From Candidatus Rokuibacteriota bacterium (lineage in GTDB: Bacteria > Methylomirabilota > Methylomirabilia > Rokubacteriales > CSP1-6), in contig JAHFDN010000002.1 of NCBI GenBank assembly GCA_023248995.1, forward strand, positions 109,821 to 173,820: a stretch of 64,000 nt of DNA. Direction: 5' to 3'. The position numbers were made by a program, and so were the translations under genes. The notes under the pieces were generated by a model. The model was not told the DNA's origin and did no database searches. It saw only the letters and a program-made list of their open reading frames with translations. Below are positions 8,784 through 18,027 of the stretch, piece after piece (position 1 is the stretch's first letter; every line of letters starts with the position of its first letter).

Positions 8784-9908
8784 GTGAAGCTGGCGATCAT
8801 CTGCCGGCCGTTCGTGTTCCACGGCGGCATCGAGACGGCGACGGCGGGCCTCGTCACACAATTCGTCCGCCAGGGGCACGAGGTCCACCTCTTCTCGACG
8901 GCGGGCCAGCAGGAAATGCCGGGGGTGAGGCTCCACCGTCTCAAGGTGCTCGCGGTCCCCTCGCTCGCGCGGATCCTGTCGTTCGCGCTGGCCGCGCGGG
9001 CGGCGCTCTCGCGCGAATCCTTCGACGTCGTCCAGAGCCACGAGCGCACGCTCGGGCAGGACATCTACCGGGCGGGGGAGGGGTGTCACCGAGCCTACCT
9101 CGAGGTCAAGGCCCGGCGGCTCGGGCCGCTCGGGCGAGTCGCCCTCCGGGCCAACCCCTCGCACCGCGCGCTGCTCTGCCTCGAGCGGAGGATCTTCTCT
9201 CCGGCGGGGACCGAGCGGATCGTGGCGATCTCCCGGCTCGGCAAGGCCGAGATCCATCACCTCTACGGGCTCCCCGATTCCCGGGTGACCGTCGTCTACA
9301 ACGGGGTGGACCAGACCCGCTTCCACCCGGCCAATCGAGAGATCTACCGCGCCGAAACGCGAGAAGCCCTCGGCCTCGGGCAGGCCGCCTGGGTGGTGCT
9401 GTTCGTGGGCTCCGGCTTCGAGCGCAAAGGCCTCGGGCCGCTCGTCGAAGGCCTGGCGCTCGCCAGGGACGGGGAAAGCCGTCTCGTCGTCGTGGGCAAA
9501 GGGGATAGGACTCCCTACCGGAGGCTGGCGAGCCGTCTTGGCGTAGCGGACCAGGTCGTGTGGCTCGCACCGCGCCCGGACGTGGAGCGGTTGTACGCGG
9601 CGGCCGACGCCGTGGCGCTCCCGGCGCTCTACGAGCCGTTCGGCAACGTCCACCTGGAGGCGCTGGCCTCGGGGTTGCCGGTCCTGGCTTCGTCCCGAGC
9701 CGGAGGGGCCGAGGTCGTGAGCCACGGGAAGAACGGCTGGATCCTCGACGACCCCGAGAACGCGCGGGAAATCCGGGAGGGCCTCGAAGGACTCCGCCAG
9801 GCGGGCGACCGCTGGCGCGACACCGCCCGAGCCGCGGCGCTGCCATTCACCTACGAAGCTCAGGTGCGGTCGCTCCTCGGGGTTTTCCGGTCGCTTCGCC
9901 CGCGCTGA
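8784..9908 (+). CDS. waaG: LPS core glucosyltransferase, WaaG-like (GT4)
   Basis: This 374-residue GT4 enzyme resembles WaaG, which adds the first outer-core hexose to heptose II. Seen: FHGGIETATAGL near the N-terminus, the VQSHERTLGQDIYRAGEGCHRAYL region characteristic of this subfamily, VYNGVDQTRFHP, and a complete E-x7-E motif in YEPFGNVHLE, with GGAEVVSHGKNG. GTG start at 8784. It keeps the canonical catalytic/donor motif that the tandem GT4s at 3882-7200 lack. The exact sugar is inferred from the family only. Confidence 0.8.
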   Translation: MKLAIICRPFVFHGGIETATAGLVTQFVRQGHEVHLFSTAGQQEMPGVRLHRLKVLAVPSLARILSFALAARAALSRESFDVVQSHERTLGQDIYRAGEGCHRAYLEVKARRLGPLGRVALRANPSHRALLCLERRIFSPAGTERIVAISRLGKAEIHHLYGLPDSRVTVVYNGVDQTRFHPANREIYRAETREALGLGQAAWVVLFVGSGFERKGLGPLVEGLALARDGESRLVVVGKGDRTPYRRLASRLGVADQVVWLAPRPDVERLYAAADAVALPALYEPFGNVHLEALASGLPVLASSRAGGAEVVSHGKNGWILDDPENAREIREGLEGLRQAGDRWRDTARAAALPFTYEAQVRSLLGVFRSLRPR

Positions 9909-9922
9909 AACGGGATTTCTCA

Positions 9923-9951
9923 TTGAAAATTCAGGCCGTTCGGATTACACT
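9923..9951 (+). promoter_or_regulatory. Sigma-70-type promoter for gmhB
   Basis: TTGAAA (9923-9928) and TACACT (9946-9951) are separated by 17 bp in a short AT-richer stretch. The gmhB ATG lies only 8 bases after the -10 box, so the transcript would be leaderless or nearly so. Confidence 0.7.
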
Positions 9952-9959
9952 GCCCCACG

Positions 9960-10541
9960 ATGCCAGGCGAGCCGGCTGTCTTCATCGACCGTGACGGGAC
10001 CCTGAGCGAGGAGATCGGCTACGTCAATCATCCCCGGCGTCTGCGCCTCCTCCCCCGGAGCGCCGAGGCCATCCGCCGCCTCAACCGGTCGGGGCTCAAA
10101 GCCGTGATGGTGACGAACCAGAGCGGGGTCGCCCGGGGCTACTTCAGCGAGGAGGTCCTCCACGCCGTGAACGAGGCCCTCGTGAGCCAGCTCAAGACGG
10201 AGGGCGCCTACTTGGACGGCCTCTACGTCTGCGTCCATCACCCGACCGAGGGTGAGCCTCCATACCGCGCTTCCTGCGACTGCCGGAAGCCCGAGCCGGG
10301 CCTCCTCCGGCGCGCCGCCGGGGACCTCGGGCTCGACCTCTCCCGCTCGTGGGTCGTGGGCGATAAGATCTCGGACGTGGTGACCGGCCGGCGCGTCGGG
10401 GCCGGCTCGATCCTGGTGCTCACGGGCTACGGGCTCGGCGAGTGGGAATATCGCCGGTCGCGCTGGCCCACCCAGCCGGATCACGTGGCCGGCGATCTCC
10501 TGGACGCCGTGGAGTGGATCCTGGCCCGGAGGGAGCGGTGA
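9960..10541 (+). CDS. gmhB: D-glycero-D-manno-heptose 1,7-bisphosphate 7-phosphatase
   Basis: This HAD-superfamily phosphatase (193 aa) removes the 7-phosphate during ADP-heptose synthesis. Motif I is FIDRDGTLSEE (nucleophile Asp), motif II VTNQSG, and the zinc-binding cysteine/histidine loop appears as CVHHP...CDCRKP, as in GmhB; motif IV is VGDKISDV. It is followed directly by hldA and hldC, which act before and after it in the same pathway. GmhA and the epimerase HldD are not in the window. Confidence 0.93.
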   Translation: MPGEPAVFIDRDGTLSEEIGYVNHPRRLRLLPRSAEAIRRLNRSGLKAVMVTNQSGVARGYFSEEVLHAVNEALVSQLKTEGAYLDGLYVCVHHPTEGEPPYRASCDCRKPEPGLLRRAAGDLGLDLSRSWVVGDKISDVVTGRRVGAGSILVLTGYGLGEWEYRRSRWPTQPDHVAGDLLDAVEWILARRER

Positions 10542-11557
10542 TGTTTCCGGCGCAGCGCCTCCGGGCTCTCGTGGATCGGTTCGGCGGGAAAACGGTCCTG
10601 GTCGTCGGCGACCTGATCGCCGACGAGTACATCTACGGGAAGCCCTCGCGCATCTCCCGTGAGGCGCCGGTCCTCATCCTCCGCTTCTCCTCCCGCGAGG
10701 TGAGGCTCGGCGGTGCCGCCAATGCGTCCCACAACGTCCACGCCCTCGGGGCGCGCGTGCTGCCGGTGGGCGTCGTCGGCTGGGACCCGGCCGGCGAGGA
10801 GGTGCTCGCTCTCTGCCGATCGCTGGGGATTCCCACCGACGGCATCGTCCGGACCGGCGAGCGCCCCACGCCGGTGAAGACTCGGATCATGGCGGGCGGG
10901 TACCGTTCGACCCGCCAGCAGGTCGTGCGGGTGGATCGCGAACCGGCGCCGACCCTCGACCCCGCGACGGAGGCGGCGCTGATCGAGCGGGTCGCTGCCC
11001 TGGGAGCGTCGGCGGACGCGATCCTTCTCTCCGACTACGGCTACGGCCTCCTGACCCCGGCGCTCGTCGAGCAGGTCATGGACGTCTCGCGCAGGAGCGG
11101 AGGGCTCGTGACGGCCGACAGCCGCTACGATCTGCTTCGCTTCCGCGGGGTCACGGCGGCCACGCCCAACGAGCCCGAGGTCGAGGAACTGGTGGGCGGC
11201 CCGCTGGACGACGAGCCCGCGCTCGAGAAGGCCGGCCGCCAGCTCGTGGAGCGCCTCGATTGCCGCTACCTGCTCGTGACGCGGGGGAGCCGGGGGATGG
11301 CCGTGTTCGAGCGGGAGGGGCCGGCCACCTTTCTGCCGATTTACGGCAGCGACGAGATCGCCGACGTCACGGGGGCCGGGGACACCGTGATCAGCACCTT
11401 CACGCTCGCCCTGGCAGCCGGCACGCCTCCCGTCGAGGCGGCGTGGCTCGCGAACGTGGCGGGCGGCCTCGTGGTCATGAAGCGGGGAACCGCCCCGATC
11501 GTCCGCGCCGAGCTCCTCCAGGCCCTCGCGAGCGATGGCACGCCGCGTGAGTCTTGA
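10541..11557 (+). CDS. hldA: Heptose-7-phosphate 1-kinase (HldE domain I as a separate protein)
   Basis: This PfkB/ribokinase-type kinase (338 aa) phosphorylates D-glycero-D-manno-heptose 7-phosphate at C1. Seen: [29 protein letters not shown], the substrate arginines around [11 protein letters not shown], and the C-terminal [13 protein letters not shown] anion hole/catalytic base motif. In E. coli this is the first half of bifunctional HldE; here the second half is a separate gene overlapping it by 23 bp. ATG at 10541 directly overlaps the gmhB stop; a GTG one codon earlier is an alternative. Confidence 0.92.
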   Translation: MFPAQRLRALVDRFGGKTVLVVGDLIADEYIYGKPSRISREAPVLILRFSSREVRLGGAANASHNVHALGARVLPVGVVGWDPAGEEVLALCRSLGIPTDGIVRTGERPTPVKTRIMAGGYRSTRQQVVRVDREPAPTLDPATEAALIERVAALGASADAILLSDYGYGLLTPALVEQVMDVSRRSGGLVTADSRYDLLRFRGVTAATPNEPEVEELVGGPLDDEPALEKAGRQLVERLDCRYLLVTRGSRGMAVFEREGPATFLPIYGSDEIADVTGAGDTVISTFTLALAAGTPPVEAAWLANVAGGLVVMKRGTAPIVRAELLQALASDGTPRES

Positions 11558-12020
11558 GGACGCGGCCCTGATCGCGGGGAAACTCAGCCGAGAGGGAAAA
11601 CGTCTCGTCCTCGCCAACGGCTGCTTCGACCTTCTCCACGTCGGGCACGTCCGTTACCTCGAGGGGGCGCGCCGCCTCGGGGACGCCCTTCTGGTCGCGG
11701 TGAATTCCGATGCCTCGGTCAGGCGGCTCAAGGGGCCCGGCCGGCCCATCATGCCGGAGGGCGAGCGGGCCGAGATCCTGGGGGCGCTCTCGTGCGTGGA
11801 CTACGTGCTGATCTTCGCCGACGACACGGCGGACGCCCTCGTCGCCCGCCTCCGCCCTGCGGTGCACGCCAAGGGCACCGACTACAGGGAGGAGAGCGTG
11901 CCGGAGCGTGAGTCGGTCCTGGCCCACGGCGGCCGCGTCGCCATCGCCGGCGATCCGAAGAGCCACTCCACCCGAGATGTCATCCAGACCATCGTCCGGG
12001 CGTTCGGCAAGCAGGGATGA
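11535..12020 (+). CDS. hldC: D-glycero-beta-D-manno-heptose 1-phosphate adenylyltransferase (HldE domain II)
   Basis: This cytidylyltransferase-like enzyme (161 aa) makes ADP-D,D-heptose from heptose 1-phosphate and ATP. The [16 protein letters not shown] segment contains the HxGH nucleotidyltransferase motif, followed by [14 protein letters not shown] and the C-terminal STRDVIQTI. It corresponds to the C-terminal half of E. coli HldE. Its start lies inside the end of hldA in another frame, so translation is probably coupled, giving balanced amounts of the two split activities. Confidence 0.93.
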   Translation: MARRVSLEDAALIAGKLSREGKRLVLANGCFDLLHVGHVRYLEGARRLGDALLVAVNSDASVRRLKGPGRPIMPEGERAEILGALSCVDYVLIFADDTADALVARLRPAVHAKGTDYREESVPERESVLAHGGRVAIAGDPKSHSTRDVIQTIVRAFGKQG

Positions 12021-13021
12021 AGATCGCCATCGTCAAACTCTCCTCGCTGGGCGATGTCCTGCACGCGCTGCCGGTCGCCCACGCCCTCCGTCGCCACTTC
12101 TCCCGGGCGCACCTCACCTGGATCGTCGAGGCCCGGGAGTCCGCCGTCCTGAACGGTCACCCGGCGCTCGACGCCGTGGAATCGGTGGACACCCGCCTCT
12201 GGCGGCGGCTCGTCTGGCGCCCGGCCGGGGTGCCTGAGGTCGCGCGGAAACTCGGGCGGCTGACCGAGCGCATCCGCCGCGCCCGCTTCGACGTCGCCAT
12301 TGACCTTCAGGGGCTCATGAAGAGCGGCCTCCTTACGGCGTTCACCGGTGCGCCCGTTCGCATCGGCTTCGCCCTCCGTTACTGCTGGGAGCCACTCAAC
12401 GTGCTCTTCACGAACCGCCGTGTGGCGCCGCCGCCGGCCGCGGTGCACGTCGTGGACCAATGCCTGTCGCTCCTGGAGCCGCTCGGGGTGAAGCCCGGCG
12501 CGCCCGTCTGGGAACTGCCCTCGAATCCGGAGGCCGAGAGGCGGATCGATGAGTTCCTCGCGGAGCAGGGCGTCAAGCCGCACGACCGCCTGGTCATGCT
12601 TAATCCGGGGGCCGGGCATCCGGAGAAGCGGTGGCCGCTCGCGCGCTTTGGACGGCTGGCCGAGCGCCTGGCCGTCGAGGCCGGGGCGCGGGTGCTGCTC
12701 GTGTGGGGCCCTGACGAGGAGACGATGGCCCGGGGCATCGCCGCCGGGATGACCTCCCGGCCGCTCCTGGCACCGGCGACGACGATTCCCGAGTTGTCCG
12801 CCCTCCTGCGCCGTGCATCCCTCATGGTGGCCGGGGACACAGGGCCGCTGCACCTGGCGGCTGCGCTCGGCGTCCCCTGCGTCGGCCTCTACGGGCCGAC
12901 CCGCGCCCTCCGCAACGGCCCGTACGGCGCCCGGTGCCGCGGTCTTCAGAGCTCGAACGGGACGCTCGCGGCGATCACCCCGGACGAGGTGTTCGGGACC
13001 GCGCTGGAGCTCCTCGAATGA
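12017..13021 (+). CDS. waaC: ADP-heptose:LPS heptosyltransferase I-like (GT9)
   Basis: This 334-residue GT9 enzyme probably adds the first heptose to Kdo2-lipid A. N-terminal [20 protein letters not shown] is closer to WaaC than to WaaF; it also has [25 protein letters not shown] and [16 protein letters not shown] overlaps the hldC stop by 4 bp, so ADP-heptose synthesis and its use are in one operon. Distinguishing heptosyltransferase I from II rests on motif resemblance. Confidence 0.87.
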   Translation: MKIAIVKLSSLGDVLHALPVAHALRRHFSRAHLTWIVEARESAVLNGHPALDAVESVDTRLWRRLVWRPAGVPEVARKLGRLTERIRRARFDVAIDLQGLMKSGLLTAFTGAPVRIGFALRYCWEPLNVLFTNRRVAPPPAAVHVVDQCLSLLEPLGVKPGAPVWELPSNPEAERRIDEFLAEQGVKPHDRLVMLNPGAGHPEKRWPLARFGRLAERLAVEAGARVLLVWGPDEETMARGIAAGMTSRPLLAPATTIPELSALLRRASLMVAGDTGPLHLAAALGVPCVGLYGPTRALRNGPYGARCRGLQSSNGTLAAITPDEVFGTALELLE

Positions 13022-13077
13022 CGGGCTCGATGTCGGTCCTGGCCGGGTCCTCATGGAATTGGCACGCCACTCTTCGA

Positions 13078-13138
13078 GCGCCGGCTCCGCCGGCGCAACC
13101 CTTGGGGGGAGGTATCGGAAGGGGGGCGGAGTCCCCCT
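13078..13138. repeat. Two adjacent GC-rich hairpins, REP-like
   Basis: The gap between waaC and the next gene contains a perfect 8-bp stem with a 3-base loop (13078-13096, GCGCCGGC/GCCGGCGC) and then a G-run/C-run hairpin (about 13119-13137) that covers the likely ribosome site of the GT2 gene. There is no T-tract, so an intrinsic terminator is unlikely. A dispersed repeat or an attenuating mRNA structure is possible. Confidence 0.4.
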
Positions 13139-13148
13139 CCGAGCGGCA

Positions 13149-13898
13149 ATGACGCGGCTCTCCGTGGCGGTCATCACCTGGAACGAGGAGGAGCGGCTCC
13201 GCGCCTGCCTGGAGAGCGTGGCCTGGGCGGACGAGATCGTCCTCGTGGACGCCGAGTCCACCGACAAGACGGTGCAGGTGGCGCGCGACTTCACCGATCG
13301 CATCTGGGTCCGGCCGTGGCCGGGCTTCGCGGGGCAGAAGAACTTCGCGCTGGAGCAGGCCGCCGGCGACTGGGTGCTCTCGCTGGACGCCGATGAGCAG
13401 GTCCCGGCGGAGCTCCGGCGGGAAATCGAAGCCGTGCTCGCGCGGGGCGGCCCGGCCGACGGCTATCAGATCCCCCGGAAGAATTTCTTCTGGGGCGCCT
13501 GGGTCCGTCACGGCCGGCTCTACCCCGACTACCAGCGTCGCCTCTTCCGGCGTGGCCGGGGGCGGTTCGTGGAACGGGCGGTCCACGAGTCCGTCGAGAT
13601 CCGGGGGTCGGTGGGACGGCTCGAGTCCCCGCTCCTCCACCATTCGTACCGGAGCCTGGAGGAGTTCCTCCAGCGGTCGAACCGCTACTCGATGCTGGCC
13701 GCCCAGGAGTGGCTCCAGAGCGGGCGCACCGTCCGCGCGACAGACCTGGCCCTGCGCCCGATGGGGCGTTTTCTCTCGATGTACCTCCTCCACCTGGGCT
13801 TTCTCGACGGCTGGCGGGGGTTTCTCCTGGCCGCGCTCTACGCGCACTACGTCTTCCTCAGGACGGCCAAGGCCTGGGAGTCGCGCCGCCATGCGTGA
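13149..13898 (+). CDS. GT2 family glycosyltransferase, LPS biosynthesis type
   Basis: This GT-A enzyme (249 aa) resembles the WaaE/KdtX beta-1,4-glucosyltransferases. Seen: VAVITWNEEERLRACLESV, the IVLVDAESTDKT donor site, the LSLDADEQV metal-binding DxD-type motif, and the YPDYQRRLFRRGRGRFVERAVHE region near the centre. The C-terminus is hydrophobic (about residues 205-240) and may hold it at the membrane. The frame is open upstream to 12813, but the ATG at 13149 gives the correct start. Its end overlaps trpS by 8 bp. Confidence 0.87.
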   Translation: MTRLSVAVITWNEEERLRACLESVAWADEIVLVDAESTDKTVQVARDFTDRIWVRPWPGFAGQKNFALEQAAGDWVLSLDADEQVPAELRREIEAVLARGGPADGYQIPRKNFFWGAWVRHGRLYPDYQRRLFRRGRGRFVERAVHESVEIRGSVGRLESPLLHHSYRSLEEFLQRSNRYSMLAAQEWLQSGRTVRATDLALRPMGRFLSMYLLHLGFLDGWRGFLLAALYAHYVFLRTAKAWESRRHA

Positions 13899-14874
13899 GC
13901 GGGTCCTCTCGGGGATGCGCCCCACGGGCAAGCTGCACCTGGGCAATTACCTGGGTGCCTTGGACAACTGGGTCGGGCTCCAGGCGGATTACGACTGCTT
14001 CTACTTCATCGCCAACTGGCACGCGCTCACGAGCGACCTTTCCCACGCGGCGGAGATCCCGGACAACACGGTCGAGATGCTGGCGGACTGGCTCGGCGCC
14101 GGCCTCAATCCCGAGCGCTCGACCCTCTTCGTGCAGTCGCTGGTGCCCGAGCACGCCGAGCTCCACCTCCTGTTCTCCATGATCGTCCCCGTGTCCTGGC
14201 TCGAGCGTGTGCCGACCTACAAGGAGATGATCGAGCAGCTCGGGCTCGAGTCGCCTTCCTACGGGCTCCTGGGCTACCCGCTCCTCCAGGCGGCGGACAT
14301 TCTCATGTACAAGCCGCGGTACGTCCCGGTGGGGGTGGACCAGCTCCCGCACATCGAGCTGACCCGGGAGGTCGCCCGCCGGTTCAACCACGCCTTCGCG
14401 CCCATCTTTCCCGAGCCCGACGCCAAGCTCACCCTGATCCCGAAGGTCCCCGGGACCGACGGGAGAAAAATGTCCAAGAGCTACGGCAACGCCATCTACC
14501 TCTCGGACCCGCCGGAGGTGTTCACCCCCAAGATCAAGACGATGATGACCGACCCCGCCCGGAAGCGGCGGAGCGACCCCGGCAACCCGGCGCTCTGCCC
14601 GGTCTTCGACCTCCACAAGATCTTCACCCCGGAGGGGCCGCGCGAGGCGTGCGCTGCCGGGTGCCGCAGCGCGGGGATCGGCTGTCTCGACTGCAAGGGC
14701 GTGCTCCTCGATCACCTCCTCCCCCGGCTCGGGGCGATCAGGGAGCGACGGCAGAAGTTCATCGAAAAACCAAAGGAAATCATTGAGATCCTGACCGAAG
14801 GCTCAAAGAAAGCTCGAAGCGTCGCCCGGGCCACGATGGAAGAGGTCCGCCGGGCGGTGGGGATGGATCTATGA
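13891..14874 (+). CDS. trpS: Tryptophanyl-tRNA synthetase
   Basis: This class Ic aminoacyl-tRNA synthetase (327 aa) charges tRNA-Trp. The HIGH-like signature is GKLHLGNY near residue 12 and the KMSKS motif is intact as KMSKSYGN near residue 192. Length matches the bacterial enzyme. A short C-rich insertion near the C-terminus (CAAGCRSAGIGCLDC) resembles that of many thermophile and delta-type TrpS proteins. ATG at 13891; the upstream open frame overlaps the GT2 gene and is not coding. Confidence 0.96.
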   Translation: MRERVLSGMRPTGKLHLGNYLGALDNWVGLQADYDCFYFIANWHALTSDLSHAAEIPDNTVEMLADWLGAGLNPERSTLFVQSLVPEHAELHLLFSMIVPVSWLERVPTYKEMIEQLGLESPSYGLLGYPLLQAADILMYKPRYVPVGVDQLPHIELTREVARRFNHAFAPIFPEPDAKLTLIPKVPGTDGRKMSKSYGNAIYLSDPPEVFTPKIKTMMTDPARKRRSDPGNPALCPVFDLHKIFTPEGPREACAAGCRSAGIGCLDCKGVLLDHLLPRLGAIRERRQKFIEKPKEIIEILTEGSKKARSVARATMEEVRRAVGMDL

Positions 14875-15629
14875 GCCTGACCGGAGAGTCGCCCCTGACC
14901 GTGAGGGTCGAGACGTTCGAGGGCCCTCTGGATCTGCTCCTCCACCTCTGCCGGACCAACGAGATGGACCTGAGCCAGCTGCCGATCCGGATGATCACCG
15001 ACCAGTATCTGGCCCACCTCGAGTCCATCCAGTTTCGGGATCTCGAGACGGCGGGCGCCTTCATGGTGCTCGCGGCCACCCTCATCTACCTCAAGTCCAA
15101 GCTCCTCCTGCCCCCGGACGAGAGCCAGGACGAAGCCCTGGACGAGGAGGGCCTGCTGCTCCGCGAGGAGCTGGAGGTGCGCCTCAGGGAGTATGCGCGG
15201 GTCAAGGCCCTCGGCCTCTGGCTCGCGGAGCGCGAGGCCGAGCAGACGCTCCTCTTCGGCCGCGCGTGGAGCGAGCTGCCGCCGGCCGACGAGATCCCTC
15301 TCGAAGACCTGAGTGTCCATCTTTTGGACCGGGCGTACCGGCGCGTGCTCGATGAGGGAAGCCGCCAGGTGGCGCGGGAGGTGGAGCCGAACCCGCTCTC
15401 CGTGCTGGAGCGCATGGGAGAGATCCTCTCTCTCCTCCGCCACACCTGGTCGCTCCTCTTCTCGTCCCTGGTCGGCAGCGCGCGCGCGCGCTCGGAGCTG
15501 GTCGTCACGCTTCTGGCGCTGCTCGAGCTCGCCCGGCTCGGGCAGGTCCGGGCCCGGCAGGGCGAGCTGTTCGGCGAGATCGTGATCGAGCGGAGCAATG
15601 CGGAGGTGACCAATGCCCCAACCCATTGA
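14871..15629 (+). CDS. scpA: Segregation and condensation protein A
   Basis: ScpA is the kleisin subunit that bridges the SMC heads and works with ScpB in chromosome condensation. The 252 residues begin with VRVETFEGPLDLLLHL and continue with DLSQLPIRMITDQYL and AATLIYLKSKLLLPP, all characteristic. The C-terminal winged-helix part ends VTLLALLELARLGQV. ATG overlaps the trpS stop by 4 bp and scpB starts inside its last codons. No smc gene is in the window. Confidence 0.95.
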   Translation: MSLTGESPLTVRVETFEGPLDLLLHLCRTNEMDLSQLPIRMITDQYLAHLESIQFRDLETAGAFMVLAATLIYLKSKLLLPPDESQDEALDEEGLLLREELEVRLREYARVKALGLWLAEREAEQTLLFGRAWSELPPADEIPLEDLSVHLLDRAYRRVLDEGSRQVAREVEPNPLSVLERMGEILSLLRHTWSLLFSSLVGSARARSELVVTLLALLELARLGQVRARQGELFGEIVIERSNAEVTNAPTH

Positions 15630-16227
15630 CGTCGTCGAGGCCCTCCTGTTCGCCTCGGACACGCCGGTCGAGGTCGAGCGGATCCAGGAAGTGCTGGACC
15701 TCGGGAGCCCGGCCGAGGCGCGCGCGCTCGTCCTGGAGCTCCGAACCCGCTACGAGGTCGAGGATCGGGGCCTCCAGATCGTCGAGGTGGGCGGCGGCTT
15801 CAGGATGGTCACGCGGCCGGAGGTCGCGCCCTGGCTCGTCCGCCTGGCCAAGAGCCGGACGCGGAGCCGGCTCTCGCGCTCCGCGCTGGAAACGCTCGCG
15901 ATCATCGGCTATCGCCAGCCCGTCTCGCGCCCGGAGATCGACATGATGCGCGGGGTGAATTCCGAGGCGGTGCTGGAAGGGCTCATGGACCGCCGCCTGA
16001 TCCGGATCGCGGGAAGGAAGGACGCCCCCGGGCGTCCGTTCCTCTACGAGACGACGCGCGAATTCCTGGTGGCCTTCGGCCTCCGCGAACTCTCCGAGTT
16101 GCCCCACGTGGAGGGGGACCTCCCGGCGCCGTCCGCCGGGGAGTCGGGACAAGCGCTCACCGTCGGTGGACAAACGCCTCAGCAAGATCCTGGCCGAAGC
16201 GGGGCTGGCGTCGCGCCGGGGCAGTGA
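15613..16227 (+). CDS. scpB: Segregation and condensation protein B
   Basis: ScpB is a dimeric winged-helix protein that binds ScpA. The 204 residues include EALLFASDTPVEVERIQEV, GFRMVTRPEV, ALETLAIIGYRQPVSRPEI and GRKDAPGRPFLYETT, which are family hallmarks. The last 20 or so residues, after the conserved core, are read from DNA that also encodes the start of the next gene in another frame (62 bp overlap). The core fold ends before the overlap. Confidence 0.94.
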   Translation: MPQPIDVVEALLFASDTPVEVERIQEVLDLGSPAEARALVLELRTRYEVEDRGLQIVEVGGGFRMVTRPEVAPWLVRLAKSRTRSRLSRSALETLAIIGYRQPVSRPEIDMMRGVNSEAVLEGLMDRRLIRIAGRKDAPGRPFLYETTREFLVAFGLRELSELPHVEGDLPAPSAGESGQALTVGGQTPQQDPGRSGAGVAPGQ

Positions 16228-16879
16228 GCGGCTGATCGCCGACGGGCGCGTGACCGTCGACGGCCGGACGGTCACGACGCAGGGGAGCACGGCGGATCCG
16301 TCGCGCGACCGGATCCTCGTGGACGGGCGCCCCATCCCCGCCGTCGAGCCCAAGCGCTACTTCCTCCTGAACAAGCCGCGCGGCTTCCTCACCAGCCGGA
16401 GCGATCCGCGGGGCCGGCCGGTCGTGCTCGATCTGGTGAAGCACGAGCGGGCCCGGCTCTTTCCCGTCGGCCGGCTCGACTTTGACGCCGAGGGGCTCCT
16501 GCTCCTGACCAACGACGGCGACCTGGCCCAGCGCCTGCTCCATCCGCGCTTCGGGATTCGGCGGGTGTACGAGGTGGAGGTCGAGGGGCGGGTAGCCGCG
16601 GCGGAGCTCCCGCGCTGGCGGCGGGGCGCGACGCTGTCCGACGGCCCCGCAAAGCCGTGCCTGGTGGAGCTCCTGCGTCGCGCGCCGGAGACGACCTGGC
16701 TCAGGCTCGCCTTTACCGAGGGGCGCTACCGGGAGGTCAAGCGCTTCTGCCAGGCGCTCGGCCATCGCGTGGTCCGGTTGCGCCGCGTCGCCTTCGGCCC
16801 CCTCCGGCTCGGAGCTCTCCCGCCCGGCGTCGCCCGCTCGCTGACGGCGGCCGAGCTGGCGCGTCTTGGCGCCGTCTGA
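16166..16879 (+). CDS. rluB: Ribosomal large subunit pseudouridine synthase, RluB/RsuA family
   Basis: It isomerises a uridine in rRNA. An N-terminal S4 RNA-binding domain (RLSKILAEAGLASRRGSERLI) is followed by the catalytic domain with the GRLDFDAEGLLLLTNDG motif, whose first aspartate is the nucleophile, and VTEGRYREVKRF-like FTEGRYREVKR. Length 237 matches. The GTG start is 62 bp inside scpB; the S4 domain begins at once, so this start is well supported. Position next to scpAB is common in many bacteria. Confidence 0.93.
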   Translation: MDKRLSKILAEAGLASRRGSERLIADGRVTVDGRTVTTQGSTADPSRDRILVDGRPIPAVEPKRYFLLNKPRGFLTSRSDPRGRPVVLDLVKHERARLFPVGRLDFDAEGLLLLTNDGDLAQRLLHPRFGIRRVYEVEVEGRVAAAELPRWRRGATLSDGPAKPCLVELLRRAPETTWLRLAFTEGRYREVKRFCQALGHRVVRLRRVAFGPLRLGALPPGVARSLTAAELARLGAV

Positions 16880-16885
16880 CGGTGC

Positions 16886-16914
16886 TTGCGCCCCTGGGGG
16901 CGATCGACTATACT
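16886..16914 (+). promoter_or_regulatory. Sigma-70-type promoter for the pheA operon
   Basis: TTGCGC (16886-16891) and TATACT (16909-16914) are spaced by exactly 17 bp in the short gap after rluB. pheA begins 40 bases further on with a GGGAG ribosome site. The promoter would drive pheA-hisC-tyrA-aroA and onward. Confidence 0.7.
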
Positions 16915-16954
16915 GTTGCGGATTCGCGGAAAGTCAGTTGGTGCGGGAGTCCCT

Positions 16955-18016
16955 ATGGACCTGGACGAATGGCGTTCCAGGATCAATGAGCTCGACGAAC
17001 AGATCCTCAAACTCCTCAACAAGCGCGCAGAGGTCGCCCTCCGCATCGGGGAGCTCAAGCGGCGGCAGGAGCTCCCGTACTTTGTTCCCGAGCGCGAAAG
17101 CGAGATCATCCGGCGTCTCCTCGCCCTGAACCCGGGGCCCTTCCCGGCGGAGGGGGTCAAGGCCGTCTGGCGCGAGATTCTCTCCGCCTCCCTGGCGCTC
17201 GAGCACCCGCTTCCCATCGCCTACCTGGGTCCGCAGGCCACCTTCACCCACCAGGCCGCCGTCCTGCGCTTCGGCTCCTCCTCGACCCTCGTCCCCGTGC
17301 GGAGCATTCCGGAGGTTTTCGACGAGGTCGAGCACGGGCGGGCGGAGTTCGGGGTGGTGCCGGTGGAGAACTCGACGGAGGGGTCCGTCAACGTCACGCT
17401 CGACCGCCTCCTCGACTCGGACCTCTCGATCACGGGGGAGCTGCTCCTGGAAGTGACCCACCATCTCCTCGGCCGGGCTCCCGAGCTGTCGGCGATCCGG
17501 ACAGTCTGCTCGCACCCCCAGGCACTGGCCCAGTGCCGCCAGTGGCTCGGGACGCACCTGCCTGACGCGAAGCTCGAGGAGGTGTCGTCCACGGTGGCGG
17601 CCGCCGAGCGCGCCGCCGGCGATCCCACTGTGGCGGCGGTGGCGAGCGAGCTGGCCGGCCGACTCTACGGGCTTTCCGTGCTCCGGAGCCGCATCGAGGA
17701 CAACCCCGCCAACTCCACCCGGTTCCTCGTGGTGGGCTGGCGTGGCATGCCCCCGACCGGGAAGGACAAGACCTCGCTCCTCTGCTCGCTAACGCACGAG
17801 GTGGGAGCGCTTTCGGCGTTCCTCGATCCGTTCGCCCGCCACGGGCTGAATCTGACCAAAATCGAGTCGCGGCCGACGAAGCGGCGTCCCTGGGAGTACG
17901 TCTTCTTCGTGGACTTCGAGGGGCACGTGGACGCTCCGCCGGTGCAGACGGCCCTCGCCGAGATCCGGCAGCGCTGCCTGTTCCTGAAGCTTCTCGGCTC
18001 GTACCCGAGCGCGTAA
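16955..18016 (+). CDS. pheA: Bifunctional chorismate mutase / prephenate dehydratase
   Basis: P-protein of phenylalanine synthesis, 353 aa. An AroQ-type chorismate mutase occupies about residues 1-85 (RINELDEQILKLLNKRAEV, RERE-like ERESEI), then a prephenate dehydratase domain (YLGPQATFTHQAA, VPVENSTEGSV, NSTRFLVV with the catalytic TRF), then an ACT domain (GALSAFLDPFARHGLNLTKIESRP) that binds phenylalanine for feedback control. ATG at 16955 follows the ribosome site; the frame is open slightly further upstream but that part overlaps the promoter. Confidence 0.96.
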   Translation: MDLDEWRSRINELDEQILKLLNKRAEVALRIGELKRRQELPYFVPERESEIIRRLLALNPGPFPAEGVKAVWREILSASLALEHPLPIAYLGPQATFTHQAAVLRFGSSSTLVPVRSIPEVFDEVEHGRAEFGVVPVENSTEGSVNVTLDRLLDSDLSITGELLLEVTHHLLGRAPELSAIRTVCSHPQALAQCRQWLGTHLPDAKLEEVSSTVAAAERAAGDPTVAAVASELAGRLYGLSVLRSRIEDNPANSTRFLVVGWRGMPPTGKDKTSLLCSLTHEVGALSAFLDPFARHGLNLTKIESRPTKRRPWEYVFFVDFEGHVDAPPVQTALAEIRQRCLFLKLLGSYPSA

Positions 18017-18027
18017 GGAGCCACTGT

